Shown here: in pieces, positions 7,821 to 16,846 of the stretch | Layout: each line of letters starts with the position of its first letter | Numbering within the stretch: the first letter of the stretch is position 1 | Source: Carnobacterium gallinarum DSM 4847 | Lineage (GTDB): Bacteria; Bacillota; Bacilli; Lactobacillales; Carnobacteriaceae | DNA length: 64,000 nt | Assembly (NCBI RefSeq): GCF_000744375.1 | Contig: NZ_JQLU01000005.1 | Span: forward strand, 2,465,496-2,529,495 | Direction: 5' to 3' | Translations under genes and position numbers: made by a program | Notes under the pieces: model-generated | What the model saw: the letters and a program-made list of their open reading frames with translations, nothing else | What the model was told of the DNA's origin: nothing | Database searches by the model: none

Positions 7821-9494
7821 CTAAATTTCTTTATACAATTTCAACGCTAACCGCAAGGCTAATGTATTCTCTTCTTGTTCCATGTTCAACTGGGTCAATG
7901 TTTTAATCTTTTCAACCCGATAAAGTAAGGTATTGCGATGGATAAATAATTTCCGTGAAGTTACGGCAATATTCAAATGATTGTTCAAATAAACGTTTAA
8001 CGTTTTCACTAATTCCGTACCGTTCTCTTGATCGTAGCTAATTAGCGCATCTAAATAATGATGAGAAAAAGCCTGAGCGGTTTCTTCTGAGATTGTATCC
8101 TCTAAAAAAGCTTCAAAATAAAAGTCATTAAAGTGATAAATCCATTGGTCTTTTTTGTGATTTTTTAGAAAAGCAATCACTTTTTTTGCTTCGCGGTAAC
8201 TTTTGGAAGTTTGTAAAAGTGGCGTTGTAGAGCCAATTGCACAATAAACATGGATAGGATATTTTTGAGTAATTTCTAAATAAATGACTAATTCTTCAGC
8301 AATAGTCGTTATTTTTTTATGCAAATTCGTCATAGCTAATTTTTTATCAGTACCTAAAAGCACAATCAATTGTTGTCTTTTGCTAAATGCATGAACGTGT
8401 TGATATTTTGTTTGGGTATGAGTTGAAAATGCAGCAGATAAGGATTTCATCAGGCGATCTTCTGACTGCTTTTTACGAACTAAATTTTCAGTTTCAGCAA
8501 GTTGAATGTCAATTGAAAAGATCAACACCGTATAATCTAAAGCTGGATCAAGTGAAGAATGGAAGTCATTTAATTGAGTCAGTGTTTCAATCTGACCATG
8601 TAGCAGTTGATCAAAAAAATCACGACGAATCCGATTCTCTGTTCGTTCAATTTCTACAAGGCGATTTTGTTCTAAGGCAAAAGCCATTGAGCCGTTTTCA
8701 AGAGCAATATAGTCAGAATCATTTAGCGGTCGACCCATTTGATAGACAATAATCGAGCCATAATGAATCGTATCAAAATAAACCGGCATTAAAATGCAAG
8801 TTATTTCGATTCCATTAAGGGTTAAGTGCCTAGTAAATGGTTTTTGTACTCGTTCAAAATGTTCTGGCAACGTGGCTAGCTGTTCAATGGGAAAAAGAAA
8901 ATTCTCTTCAAGGGGAATTAATGAAGCAGCAATCGAGGAACCTTTTTGCTCAACTGTCATCAAAACTTTCCAGGAAGTATCGACTAAAATAATAGGGTTT
9001 TCCACCATGTTAGCCAATCCTTGGGCAATTTTTTGCATACCACCACCATGTAACGAGATTTCAAAAAATTGTGAATGGATATCAAGAGACATTTGATTTA
9101 ATTCATTCATCCGCCCAGAAATTTCTGACATAATAATGGTTAAGATTTTTGAAAAGGGAATTCCATATGGAATTTCAATAATCGGTAAAGCTAGTTCATC
9201 TGCTAATTGTTTCATTGTTTGTGGAATGGTCTTTAAGTATGCTTGTGGTTTAATACAAATAGCCGAACAATTGATTTTTTTAAAACTTTTAATAAAACGT
9301 TCTTGAACTTCAGTATTTTCACTAAAGAAATAGCCTGATGTAATGACAATTTCACCAGAAGATAGCCAATCTAATGCATCCGGGTTATCTAAAATATTGA
9401 CGCCTGTGACTTTATTATGAATGCCATTTTCACCAGCAACAAGTTTAAATGATTTAAAAGGAGCTAAATTTAAAATTTTTTCAACAGTGTGCAT
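7821..9494 (-). CDS. PucR-family transcriptional regulator
   Basis: The N-terminal half matches the PucR purine-catabolism domain (KVTGVNILDNPDALDWLSSGEIVITSG). The middle resembles the CdaR/PucR GGDEF-like region. The last ~55 residues form the PucR C-terminal helix-turn-helix (SRKLFIHRNTLLYRVEKI). The start is set at 9494 (MHTVEKIL, 557 residues) because GTAGGAAAAT precedes it. The longer reading frame lacks a ribosome site. It is divergent from the allH operon, so it probably controls that operon in response to a purine/ureide intermediate. Confidence 0.88.
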   Translation of the reverse strand: MHTVEKILNLAPFKSFKLVAGENGIHNKVTGVNILDNPDALDWLSSGEIVITSGYFFSENTEVQERFIKSFKKINCSAICIKPQAYLKTIPQTMKQLADELALPIIEIPYGIPFSKILTIIMSEISGRMNELNQMSLDIHSQFFEISLHGGGMQKIAQGLANMVENPIILVDTSWKVLMTVEQKGSSIAASLIPLEENFLFPIEQLATLPEHFERVQKPFTRHLTLNGIEITCILMPVYFDTIHYGSIIVYQMGRPLNDSDYIALENGSMAFALEQNRLVEIERTENRIRRDFFDQLLHGQIETLTQLNDFHSSLDPALDYTVLIFSIDIQLAETENLVRKKQSEDRLMKSLSAAFSTHTQTKYQHVHAFSKRQQLIVLLGTDKKLAMTNLHKKITTIAEELVIYLEITQKYPIHVYCAIGSTTPLLQTSKSYREAKKVIAFLKNHKKDQWIYHFNDFYFEAFLEDTISEETAQAFSHHYLDALISYDQENGTELVKTLNVYLNNHLNIAVTSRKLFIHRNTLLYRVEKIKTLTQLNMEQEENTLALRLALKLYKEI

Positions 9495-9534
9495 GTATTT
9501 TCCTACTTTCTCATAAGAATAAACAAGATGATTT

Positions 9535-9563
9535 ACTTTAACTATAAGGTAGTTGGTTAAAGT
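9535..9563. promoter_or_regulatory. Inverted repeat between pucR and allH, candidate PucR operator
   Basis: ACTTTAAC and GTTAAAGT form perfect 8-bp arms, 13 bp apart, in the divergent intergenic region. The site could control both directions. Assignment to PucR rests on position only. Confidence 0.5.
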
Positions 9564-9681
9564 ATACAACTAAAATAGATTATCTTTAGATAGAATATCC
9601 GTTTTTGTAAAGGCTTACTTAAGGTAGACTATGAAGTGTAAAGAAGAGCAGGGAGTGAATGACAAAAGTGGGGTGGAAAGG

Positions 9682-10614
9682 ATGGCTGTTTATCAAGTTG
9701 TATCAGGACCAGCAGAAATACTATTGATAATTAAATCTGGTAGGGTAAGGGGACATCTTCATAGTGTCTTTCGCAACACGTGGAATGTGTTATTAGAAGA
9801 TGACTCATTATTAACTTTAGCAACTGAGGAATTGGATAATTCATCCAATACGTTACGAATCAACGGTCTATTTAATCAAGCTCCAACTATTCCAATTGGA
9901 ACAGCGGTTTATAATTTAGATCAGCAATTAATAATTGGCAATCAAGTGAAAATTCAACTTACTCAGGCTAAAGAATGGCATCCAGCTGCACTTTATTTTC
10001 CGAAACAAGGCGAATGGATGCATGTTCAGGAGAATATGGATAAAGTTCAATCTTGGCTTTTGGAAGATGCTGGTAAAGGCTTTTATTTAGAGGGAAAAAC
10101 GGCTACGGGATATGAACGGGCAACGGCAGAATTATTGCAAATAGAAACGAAAAAACTAATGATGTTACTAGCTGCAGAAGAATTCAACGCAGCGAGCAAG
10201 CAAGTTCACCGAGTTGCAGGGCTTGGACCGGGGTTGACGCCTTCAGGAGATGACTTTTTAGCAGGACTGTTCTTCATGCTAGCAGGGAAATCCTGCTTAA
10301 ATGCTGGATATACCTCATGGATGACACACGCACTCTTTGAACTAAAGGAGAAAACCAATGCCATTAGCTATGCGGCTCTCTTTTGGGCGACAAAAGGAGT
10401 GTCTCGTGAACGAATTCATCTATTTGTTCAATCTTTGCTAACAGAATCAGATGAAAGTAAATTGAAAAATCAGATGAAAGCCGTACTGAAAATCGGTTCT
10501 TCATCTGGTAGTGATATACTGGCGGGAATCCTTGCTGGTGTAAAGTTTATCCAAATTTTAGGAGGCTATCAAAATGACAATTTTAACCAAGATTCATCCA
10601 AATACGTACGTTGA
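9682..10614 (+). CDS. allH: DUF2877 / AllH-type oxamate carbamoyltransferase subunit
   Basis: GLGPGLTPSGDDFLAGL near residues 180-195 is the hallmark of DUF2877 (E. coli YlbF/AllH). This subunit acts with FdrA (AllF) and a DUF1116 protein (AllG) in the oxamate carbamoyltransferase of anaerobic allantoin breakdown, and both partners follow directly here. The start at 9682 (MAVYQVV) fits the family, though its purine-rich leader sits very close. Alternatives are ATG 9631 and GTG 9655. The 3' end overlaps allF by 41 nt. Confidence 0.82.
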   Translation: MAVYQVVSGPAEILLIIKSGRVRGHLHSVFRNTWNVLLEDDSLLTLATEELDNSSNTLRINGLFNQAPTIPIGTAVYNLDQQLIIGNQVKIQLTQAKEWHPAALYFPKQGEWMHVQENMDKVQSWLLEDAGKGFYLEGKTATGYERATAELLQIETKKLMMLLAAEEFNAASKQVHRVAGLGPGLTPSGDDFLAGLFFMLAGKSCLNAGYTSWMTHALFELKEKTNAISYAALFWATKGVSRERIHLFVQSLLTESDESKLKNQMKAVLKIGSSSGSDILAGILAGVKFIQILGGYQNDNFNQDSSKYVR

Positions 10615-12124
10615 TTCCGTTTCATTAATGGCGCTATCAACAAGAGCTAACCAATTAGATGGCGTGGAACAAGTGATTATTGCCATGGCAACCGAAATGA
10701 ACAAAGAGGTCATGGGAAATGTAGGTCTGCTGACGGCTGAGATTTCAACTGCACAAACCAGTGATTTGGTGATTGCGCTAAGCGTAGAACATCAAGAAGA
10801 CGCAGCAGAAGTGATGGAGCGGGTAGAAACATTGATGAAAGAGAAAAATACCCAAACTAAAAGTACTGGAAATGAAGTCTTTACCACAATTGAAGTGGCG
10901 AAAACAGCGAAGCCAGATGCCAATTTAGCAATGATTTCAGTCAACGGAAAATTTGCAGCTAGAGAAGCACGAAAAGCGCTGAACAATGACTTACATGTGA
11001 TGATGTTTAGTGACAACTTAACGATTGCAGAAGAAGTGGAATTAAAAACGTTGGCTCATGACAAAGGGTTACTGATGATGGGACCAGATTGTGGGACAGC
11101 AATTATTGATAATATCGGTTTGTGTTTTGCCAATAAAGTCCGTCAAGGCTCCATTGGTGTGATTGCAGCATCTGGAACTGGAAGCCAAGAAATCAGTGTT
11201 CGCGTTCATGAATTTGGCGAAGGAATTTCACAGTTAATCGGGACTGGTGGCAGAGATTTGAGTGAAGAAGTTGGCGGGATTATGATGTTAGACGCGCTAG
11301 ATGCACTTGAAGCCGATCCAGCAACAAAAGTGATTGTATTGGTTTCTAAACCACCTGCAAAAGCTGTCGAAGAAAAAATCTTAGCTCGCGCCAAAGAACT
11401 GACAAAACCAATTGTGGTTTGGTTTATTGGTAGCGAATTGAGAGAGAATGAAAAAAATGTTCACTTTGAAAAATATTCTAAAAAAGCGGCATTAAAAGCA
11501 GTTGAACTAGCTGGTATTGATTTGGCTAAGTTAGATAGTCACCCGTTGAATCTGCCTTTAATTGCTGAAGTACAGCAAAAATTAGTATCAGAGCAAAAGT
11601 ATATTCGCGGACTATTTACTGGAGGCAGTTTGTGTGATGAAGCGATGTTTCTAGCAATGGAATCATTTGAGGATGTGTATAGCAATTTGTCGCGAGATAA
11701 ACAGCACTTGTTAAGTTATAGTGATGCCAGTAAACACCATACATTTATTGACTTTGGTGCAGATGAATTTACCAACGGCAAGCCACATCCCATGATTGAT
11801 CCATCAAATCGGATTGAGCGTTTTAAAGTAGAAGCAAAAGACCCATCAGTCGGTGTGATTGTGATGGATTTTGTTCTCGGATACGGTGCCAACGCAGATC
11901 CGGTCGGTGTATTATTACCAGAAATGAAAGCAGCTAAAGAGCAAGCAGAAAAAGAAGGCAGACACTTAGAAATCATTGGTTATGTCTTAGGAACAGAACT
12001 TGATGCACAAAACTTAGACGAACAAATTGAAAAATTAACATCAATCGGGGCAACCTACGCAAGTAGTAGTCAAAATGCAGGCTTACTTGCGCGAGAATTT
12101 GTTATGAAAGGGGCAAAACAATGA
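10574..12124 (+). CDS. fdrA: FdrA / AllF family protein, oxamate carbamoyltransferase subunit
   Basis: The 516-residue protein has the acyl-CoA-synthetase-like fold of FdrA. Visible segments are MGPDCGTAI (~175), GVIAASGTGSQEIS (~195) and LIGTGGRDLSEEVGG (~220), a pattern shared with succinyl-CoA synthetase alpha subunits. E. coli FdrA is AllF of the AllFGH complex, which releases oxamate and carbamoyl phosphate from oxalurate. AGGAGG precedes the ATG. It overlaps allH upstream by 41 nt and allG downstream by 4 nt, consistent with subunits made in fixed ratio. Confidence 0.88.
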   Translation: MTILTKIHPNTYVDSVSLMALSTRANQLDGVEQVIIAMATEMNKEVMGNVGLLTAEISTAQTSDLVIALSVEHQEDAAEVMERVETLMKEKNTQTKSTGNEVFTTIEVAKTAKPDANLAMISVNGKFAAREARKALNNDLHVMMFSDNLTIAEEVELKTLAHDKGLLMMGPDCGTAIIDNIGLCFANKVRQGSIGVIAASGTGSQEISVRVHEFGEGISQLIGTGGRDLSEEVGGIMMLDALDALEADPATKVIVLVSKPPAKAVEEKILARAKELTKPIVVWFIGSELRENEKNVHFEKYSKKAALKAVELAGIDLAKLDSHPLNLPLIAEVQQKLVSEQKYIRGLFTGGSLCDEAMFLAMESFEDVYSNLSRDKQHLLSYSDASKHHTFIDFGADEFTNGKPHPMIDPSNRIERFKVEAKDPSVGVIVMDFVLGYGANADPVGVLLPEMKAAKEQAEKEGRHLEIIGYVLGTELDAQNLDEQIEKLTSIGATYASSSQNAGLLAREFVMKGAKQ

Positions 12125-13557
12125 GTAAAATAAGTGAACTATTTACCACAGAACCTGTTGTTATTTCATTGGGAATTGAAGCTTTTCAAGAGGATCTTGT
12201 AGCACAAGGAGTAGATGCAACCTATCTGGATTGGACACCACCAGGTCGCGGGAAAGAAGCTATTTTAGAAGCATTAAAAATCATTGAAACAGACACACTA
12301 CAAGCCAAAATCGCTGCAGCAAATGAAGAAGCCGTTAGCCGTATTACAGGTTCACAAGTGTTCTTAACAGGCTATGATCAAGCCATTAATGTGGTGCCAG
12401 GCATGAAGAAAAATATGATTTTACATGCAGGACCACCGATTACTTGGAATAAAATGAATGGACCAATGCAAGGAGCTGTCAAAGGCGCACTTGTTTTTGA
12501 AGGCTTGGCAAAAGATTTAGAAGATGCAGAACGAGTGGCAGCCTCAGATGAAATTATTTTTTCTCCATGTCATGAGCATCAATGTGTCGGTTCAATGGCA
12601 GGGGTAACGTCAGCTTCCATGTTTATGCATATTGTTGAAAATCGGACTTATGGCAACCTTGCTTTCACTAATTTAAGTGAACAAATGTCTAAGATTTTAA
12701 GAATGGGCGCAAATGATGAGAGTGTGATCACACGTTTAAAATGGATGCGAGATGTCTTTGGTCCAATGTTAAGAGATGCCATGAAGTTATCTAAAAAAGG
12801 CATTGATTTGCGATTGATGTTAGCGCAAGCGATTCATATGGGAGACGAGTGTCACAACCGCAACAATGCTGGAACTACTTTGCTGATTCAAGCGTTGACA
12901 CCTCTCATTATTCAAACAGATTATTCGATTAGCCAAATGAAAGAAGTTTTTGATTTTGTAGCAAGTAGTGACTATTTCTCTGGTCCAACCTGGATGGCGA
13001 TGTGTAAGGCAGCACTAGATGCAGCGCAAGGCATACCTTATAGTACAGTTGTTACAACTATGGCACGTAATGGTACTGAATTTGGGATTCGTGTCAGTGG
13101 GATTGAAGGCAATCCTTGGTTTATTGGTCCCTCTCAAAAAGTCATCGGTCCAATGTTTGCTGGTTATAAACCAGAAGACGCAGGACTTGATATTGGAGAT
13201 AGTGCGATTACAGAAACGTATGGGATCGGTGGATTTGCCATGGCAGCAGCGCCTTCAATTGTATCGTTAGTCGGAGGTACGATTGATGATGCTCTTCAAT
13301 TCTCTGTTGAAATGCGTGAAATTACCACTGCAGAAAATCCAAATGTAACCATTCCAGCACTGAGCTTTATGGGAATTCCTTCAGGGATTGATATTGTCAA
13401 AGTGATGCAATCCAATACACTACCGATTATCAATACAGCGATTGCCCATAAAGAAGCGGGAATTGGTATGATTGGAGCGGGGATTACCCATCCACCTGTA
13501 GAAGCATTTGAACAAGCATTAATGGCCTTTAGTAAACAATACGCGGAAAATAAATGA
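12121..13557 (+). CDS. allG: DUF1116 / AllG-type oxamate carbamoyltransferase subunit
   Basis: The 478-residue protein matches the DUF1116 (YlbE) family. Conserved stretches include LDWTPPGRG, HAGPPITWNKMNGPMQGA, FSPCHEHQCVGSMAG, MGDECHNRNNAG and GAGITHPP. Its start overlaps fdrA as ATGA. With AllF and AllH it should form the third component of oxamate carbamoyltransferase. The carbamate kinase that normally converts the resulting carbamoyl phosphate to ATP is not in this operon, so a housekeeping kinase may serve. Confidence 0.87.
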   Translation: MSKISELFTTEPVVISLGIEAFQEDLVAQGVDATYLDWTPPGRGKEAILEALKIIETDTLQAKIAAANEEAVSRITGSQVFLTGYDQAINVVPGMKKNMILHAGPPITWNKMNGPMQGAVKGALVFEGLAKDLEDAERVAASDEIIFSPCHEHQCVGSMAGVTSASMFMHIVENRTYGNLAFTNLSEQMSKILRMGANDESVITRLKWMRDVFGPMLRDAMKLSKKGIDLRLMLAQAIHMGDECHNRNNAGTTLLIQALTPLIIQTDYSISQMKEVFDFVASSDYFSGPTWMAMCKAALDAAQGIPYSTVVTTMARNGTEFGIRVSGIEGNPWFIGPSQKVIGPMFAGYKPEDAGLDIGDSAITETYGIGGFAMAAAPSIVSLVGGTIDDALQFSVEMREITTAENPNVTIPALSFMGIPSGIDIVKVMQSNTLPIINTAIAHKEAGIGMIGAGITHPPVEAFEQALMAFSKQYAENK

Positions 13558-13567
13558 GGTGAAAAAG

Positions 13568-14719
13568 ATGAATGGAACAGCATTGGAAGCCAACCTTTTA
13601 GAGGCTGTAAACAAAGAGAATCAACATGAGGTGGAGGCGTTATTTGCCCAAAGAGCAGCTGTGAATTGTGCTGACGAGTTTGGACAGTCGCCGCTGATGT
13701 TAGCTGTCAAAAAAAACAACCTGACGCTGGTAAATGTCTTATTAGCGCAAGGTGCTGATCCAAATCAACGAGACAACACGCAGTTAAGTCCCTTTATTTG
13801 TGCAGCAGCCAATGGACGAGATGAAATGGTCACAGAGATGATTGCGCATGGGGCAGATTTGCCCTCTGTCAATCGTTTTGGAGGCACCGCTTTATTGCCA
13901 TCTAGTGAAAAAGGGTTTATCAGAACGGTTGAAATTTGTTTGGAAGCGGGTGTTCCTGTGAATCATGTCAATCGCTTAGGCTGGTCAGCATTGTTAGAAG
14001 CTGTGATTTTAGGCGATGGTGGAATTTTGTACCAGAATATTATTCGGGAACTATTGGAACACGGCGCTGATTCTTTACAAAAAGATTTTGATAATAAAAC
14101 GCCACTGGATTACGCTGTTGAACGCGGTCAAACGGAAGTCGTTGCCTTGATAAATGGAACAGCAACAGAAGTCCCTGTTTTTGTAGCAATTCGGACGGCA
14201 ATTAAGAAGAATCAATTTAAAGAAGCGAATACTCTTTTGTCAGAAGTTCATTTACATGAGATTAATTTACAGAAAAAATGGATTTATTACCAAGGATATT
14301 TGGCAGAACGAATGAAAGAGAATGAAAAAGCAGTAAGTTTCTATCAAGAAGGGCTGATTCATTATCCTGAATTTGCTTTTTATCTAGCGAATATGTATCG
14401 TAAAATAAATCAACCAGAAAAAGTATTAGCCACTTATGATAAAGCGATAGCAGCTAGTCAAGATTATTTCTTCCGCTATCATAAATCCAATTTTTTAAGA
14501 GACCAAGGTAGACATGAAGAAGCCTTAGTTGAAATGGACCAATTAGTGGCGACGTATCCTGATCGTACTGATTTTTATTTTCACCAAGCCAATAGTTTCC
14601 GCAGTTCGGGTCATCATCAAGCAGCGATAAAAGCAATGGATGAAGCTATCAAACGCCAACCAACTAATCCATTATTTAGTGAACATCGAACAACCTCTGA
14701 ACAACTACTGAAATCATAA
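13568..14719 (+). CDS. Ankyrin-repeat and TPR-repeat protein
   Basis: The N-terminal ~200 residues are ankyrin repeats (FGQSPLMLAVKKNNLTLVNVLLAQGADPN, NRLGWSALLEAV, KTPLDYAVERG). The C-terminal ~180 are TPR-like repeats (YYQGYLAERMKENEKAVSFYQEGL, YPDRTDFYFHQANSFRSSG). There is no signal peptide or catalytic motif. GAGGTGA seven bases upstream favours the ATG at 13568 over the GTG at 13559. It is embedded in the oxamate operon and probably scaffolds or regulates it. A function beyond protein-protein contact cannot be read from sequence. Confidence 0.8.
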   Translation: MNGTALEANLLEAVNKENQHEVEALFAQRAAVNCADEFGQSPLMLAVKKNNLTLVNVLLAQGADPNQRDNTQLSPFICAAANGRDEMVTEMIAHGADLPSVNRFGGTALLPSSEKGFIRTVEICLEAGVPVNHVNRLGWSALLEAVILGDGGILYQNIIRELLEHGADSLQKDFDNKTPLDYAVERGQTEVVALINGTATEVPVFVAIRTAIKKNQFKEANTLLSEVHLHEINLQKKWIYYQGYLAERMKENEKAVSFYQEGLIHYPEFAFYLANMYRKINQPEKVLATYDKAIAASQDYFFRYHKSNFLRDQGRHEEALVEMDQLVATYPDRTDFYFHQANSFRSSGHHQAAIKAMDEAIKRQPTNPLFSEHRTTSEQLLKS

Positions 14720-14740
14720 AAAGAGATGGAGGCAACGAAA

Positions 14741-16189
14741 ATGGAACAGGTACAAAATAACGTATTAGAAGAGGAACGAGGGTATTCGGCTGATCTTTTG
14801 CCTAAGACAGGAGCCGAAAAGAACTGGGGCACGTTTAATTATATGACTTTATGGATGGGTGCTGTGCATAATATCCTATCTTACATGACCGTTGCAGGAT
14901 TTTTCTTATTAGGTCTGAATACTAAGCAAGTTCTGGGGGCAGTGATGCTCTCAGCCTTGATTGTATCGGTTTTCTTCGTACTAAATGGATATGCATCTGC
15001 TAAATATGGCTTGCCGTTTCCAATGTTATTGCGTTCCGTATTTGGTGTAAAAGGCGCCATTATTCCTTCGATTTGTCGGGGACTTGTTGCAGGTGTTGTT
15101 TTCTTTGGAACGCAAAGTGTTGTGAGCGCCCAATCATTAGATGTGCTTTTTTCTAGAATTTTCCCAGGATATTTGAATATAGGTGGTGGGGCAAGGGTTT
15201 TAGGCTTACCGGTACCAACGATGTTAAGTTATGTACTAGTCTGGTGTGTAACAGTAGGTCTTTTCCTAGGTGGCACAAAAGTATTAGATAAATTCGGTAC
15301 GTGGTCTTCACCAATTGTTTATGTTTTTATTATTGGTGCAGCAATTTGGACGATTCAAATTGCGGGAGGATTTACACCGATTTTAAACTATACACCGGCA
15401 AATGCAACGACAAGTCCTCTTGTTTTTATTGCTTGTGTAAGCGCTTTGGTTTCTAACTGGGCTGGACCTATTGTAAATATTGGAGATTTTACGCAGAAGG
15501 CAAAATCAATCAAATCAATGGCAATTGGCTTGCCTTTAGGTTTTATCTTATCCTATATCTTATTCGCCATTACTTGCGTAGGCTTAATCGCTGGCACGCA
15601 AATTGCTTTTGGTGAACCTATTTTTAATATTGTAAATGCATTTGATAAAATTGAAAATACATTTGCGGTTTTTGTCTTAATTTTAGCATTAAATATGGGT
15701 GCCCTTGCGTTTGTGGTGTTTGGTAATTTATTCCCAGCGGGTTTGCAAATGGCATCCCTATTTCCAGGAAAATTAGATGTAAAAAAAGCAGGTATTTTGA
15801 CAGCCGTAATTGGAACCTTGATTTTACCTTGGAAATTAGTTGAAAATGCATCAACATTATTCTATTTCTATGGCTTCATTGGTTCGATGTTTGGTCCAAT
15901 TGTTGGTATTATGTTATCTAGTTTTTATTTTGAACATCACAAATCGGTTGATTTAAAAGAAATCTATGTAGCTGAGGGTGAGAATGGTCGTTTTAAATCG
16001 GGGTATAATAAGATTGCGATGATTACGTTAGGCATTAGCTTTGTTGTATCGATGTCCGGTGCTTTTTTACAAGGAGTTCCGTTCTTGAAAAGTTTAAATG
16101 ATTTTGCCTTTTTCTCAGGTTTGATTGTATCCTTTATTTTATATACAATTTTAAGTAGACGTTCAATAAACAAGGAGGTTAGGAACTAA
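14741..16189 (+). CDS. NCS1-family nucleobase/allantoin permease
   Basis: This is a 482-residue hydrophobic protein with about 12 membrane segments. The early WMGAVHNILSYMTVAGFFLLGL and NGYASAKYGLPFPMLLRSVFG are NCS1 signatures in the style of PucI/Mhp1 (allantoin, hydantoin) and CodB. Given the operon, allantoin, a purine base or a ureide is the likely substrate, but specificity cannot be fixed by eye. GGAGG at about 14729 supports ATG 14741 rather than 14726. The stop overlaps the deaminase start by one base (TAATG). Confidence 0.85.
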   Translation: MEQVQNNVLEEERGYSADLLPKTGAEKNWGTFNYMTLWMGAVHNILSYMTVAGFFLLGLNTKQVLGAVMLSALIVSVFFVLNGYASAKYGLPFPMLLRSVFGVKGAIIPSICRGLVAGVVFFGTQSVVSAQSLDVLFSRIFPGYLNIGGGARVLGLPVPTMLSYVLVWCVTVGLFLGGTKVLDKFGTWSSPIVYVFIIGAAIWTIQIAGGFTPILNYTPANATTSPLVFIACVSALVSNWAGPIVNIGDFTQKAKSIKSMAIGLPLGFILSYILFAITCVGLIAGTQIAFGEPIFNIVNAFDKIENTFAVFVLILALNMGALAFVVFGNLFPAGLQMASLFPGKLDVKKAGILTAVIGTLILPWKLVENASTLFYFYGFIGSMFGPIVGIMLSSFYFEHHKSVDLKEIYVAEGENGRFKSGYNKIAMITLGISFVVSMSGAFLQGVPFLKSLNDFAFFSGLIVSFILYTILSRRSINKEVRN

Positions 16190-16644
16190 TGGATTATATG
16201 AAATTAGCAGCAGATGCGACAATTGATGGCATGAAAAAAGGGTTTGGCGGTCCATTTGGCGCAACCTTAGTGAAGGATGGTGAAGTGATTGTCTCTGTTA
16301 GCAATACAATGATGCGAGATACAGATCCTTCTGCTCATGCAGAGATGGTAGCCATTCGTGAAGCTTGTAAGAAATTAGGGCGGATCGATTTATCAGATTG
16401 TGAGATTTATGCAACGTGTGAACCTTGTCCAATGTGTATGGGAGCGATTTTATGGGCAGGCATTCCTAAGGTTTATTATTCCAACACACGCGAAGATGCA
16501 GCAAAACATGGGTTTTCAGATAAGCATTTACGAGAGTATCTAGATGGACGTAATGAAACACACGTGGAGATGATTCAACGGAATGATTGCCCAGCTTGCG
16601 ACAATCTATGGCAAGAATTTGAACAGTTACAAGTTGAAAAATAA
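16189..16644 (+). CDS. Guanine deaminase-like CDA-fold deaminase
   Basis: This is a 151-residue zinc deaminase. HAEM near residue 49 supplies the zinc histidine and catalytic glutamate, and CEPCPMCMGAILWA (~79-92) the zinc cysteines. GGPFGA and the late GFSDKHLREYL resemble Bacillus GuaD more than tRNA deaminase TadA. It would convert guanine to xanthine and feed purine catabolism. AAGGAGG precedes the start. Last gene of the operon. Confidence 0.82.
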   Translation: MDYMKLAADATIDGMKKGFGGPFGATLVKDGEVIVSVSNTMMRDTDPSAHAEMVAIREACKKLGRIDLSDCEIYATCEPCPMCMGAILWAGIPKVYYSNTREDAAKHGFSDKHLREYLDGRNETHVEMIQRNDCPACDNLWQEFEQLQVEK

Positions 16645-16653
16645 GGAAGATTA

Positions 16654-16692
16654 GCATTCTATCGACCATTATCGGTGGATAGAATGTTTTTA
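16654..16692 (+). terminator. Terminator of the allH-guaD operon
   Basis: CATTCTATCGACC pairs with GGTGGATAGAATG (one bulge) and is followed by TTTTTA. Confidence 0.8.
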
Positions 16693-16767
16693 CTTTGTGT
16701 AATAGACTTAATTTAGCCAATAAACGGTTGACAATTATTTTAGAGCATGTTAAATTATGCGGTGTAG

Positions 16768-16785
16768 AGTAATCGTATACCCAAT
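16768..16785. promoter_or_regulatory. LacI-family operator, copy 1 (autoregulation)
   Basis: AGTAATCGTATACCCA lies upstream of the lacI-type gene and is nearly identical to two sites before the epimerase gene (17897 and 17975). The core CGTWTACC half-palindrome is typical of LacI/GalR operators. Confidence 0.6.
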
Positions 16786-16846
16786 GATAATTTTTAATTA
16801 AATCATTTGCTGAGATAGATTCTAACAGTCAGGAGCATCCTACACT

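Noticed and set aside
8387-9096. Plus-strand reading frames of 121 and 100 codons inside the pucR gene
   Set aside because: They are antisense to a well-conserved regulator, lack ribosome sites and show no family motif.
10574-13557. Succinyl-CoA synthetase-like metabolic genes
   Set aside because: FdrA shares the CoA-ligase fold, but the adjacent DUF1116 and DUF2877 genes identify the AllFGH set.
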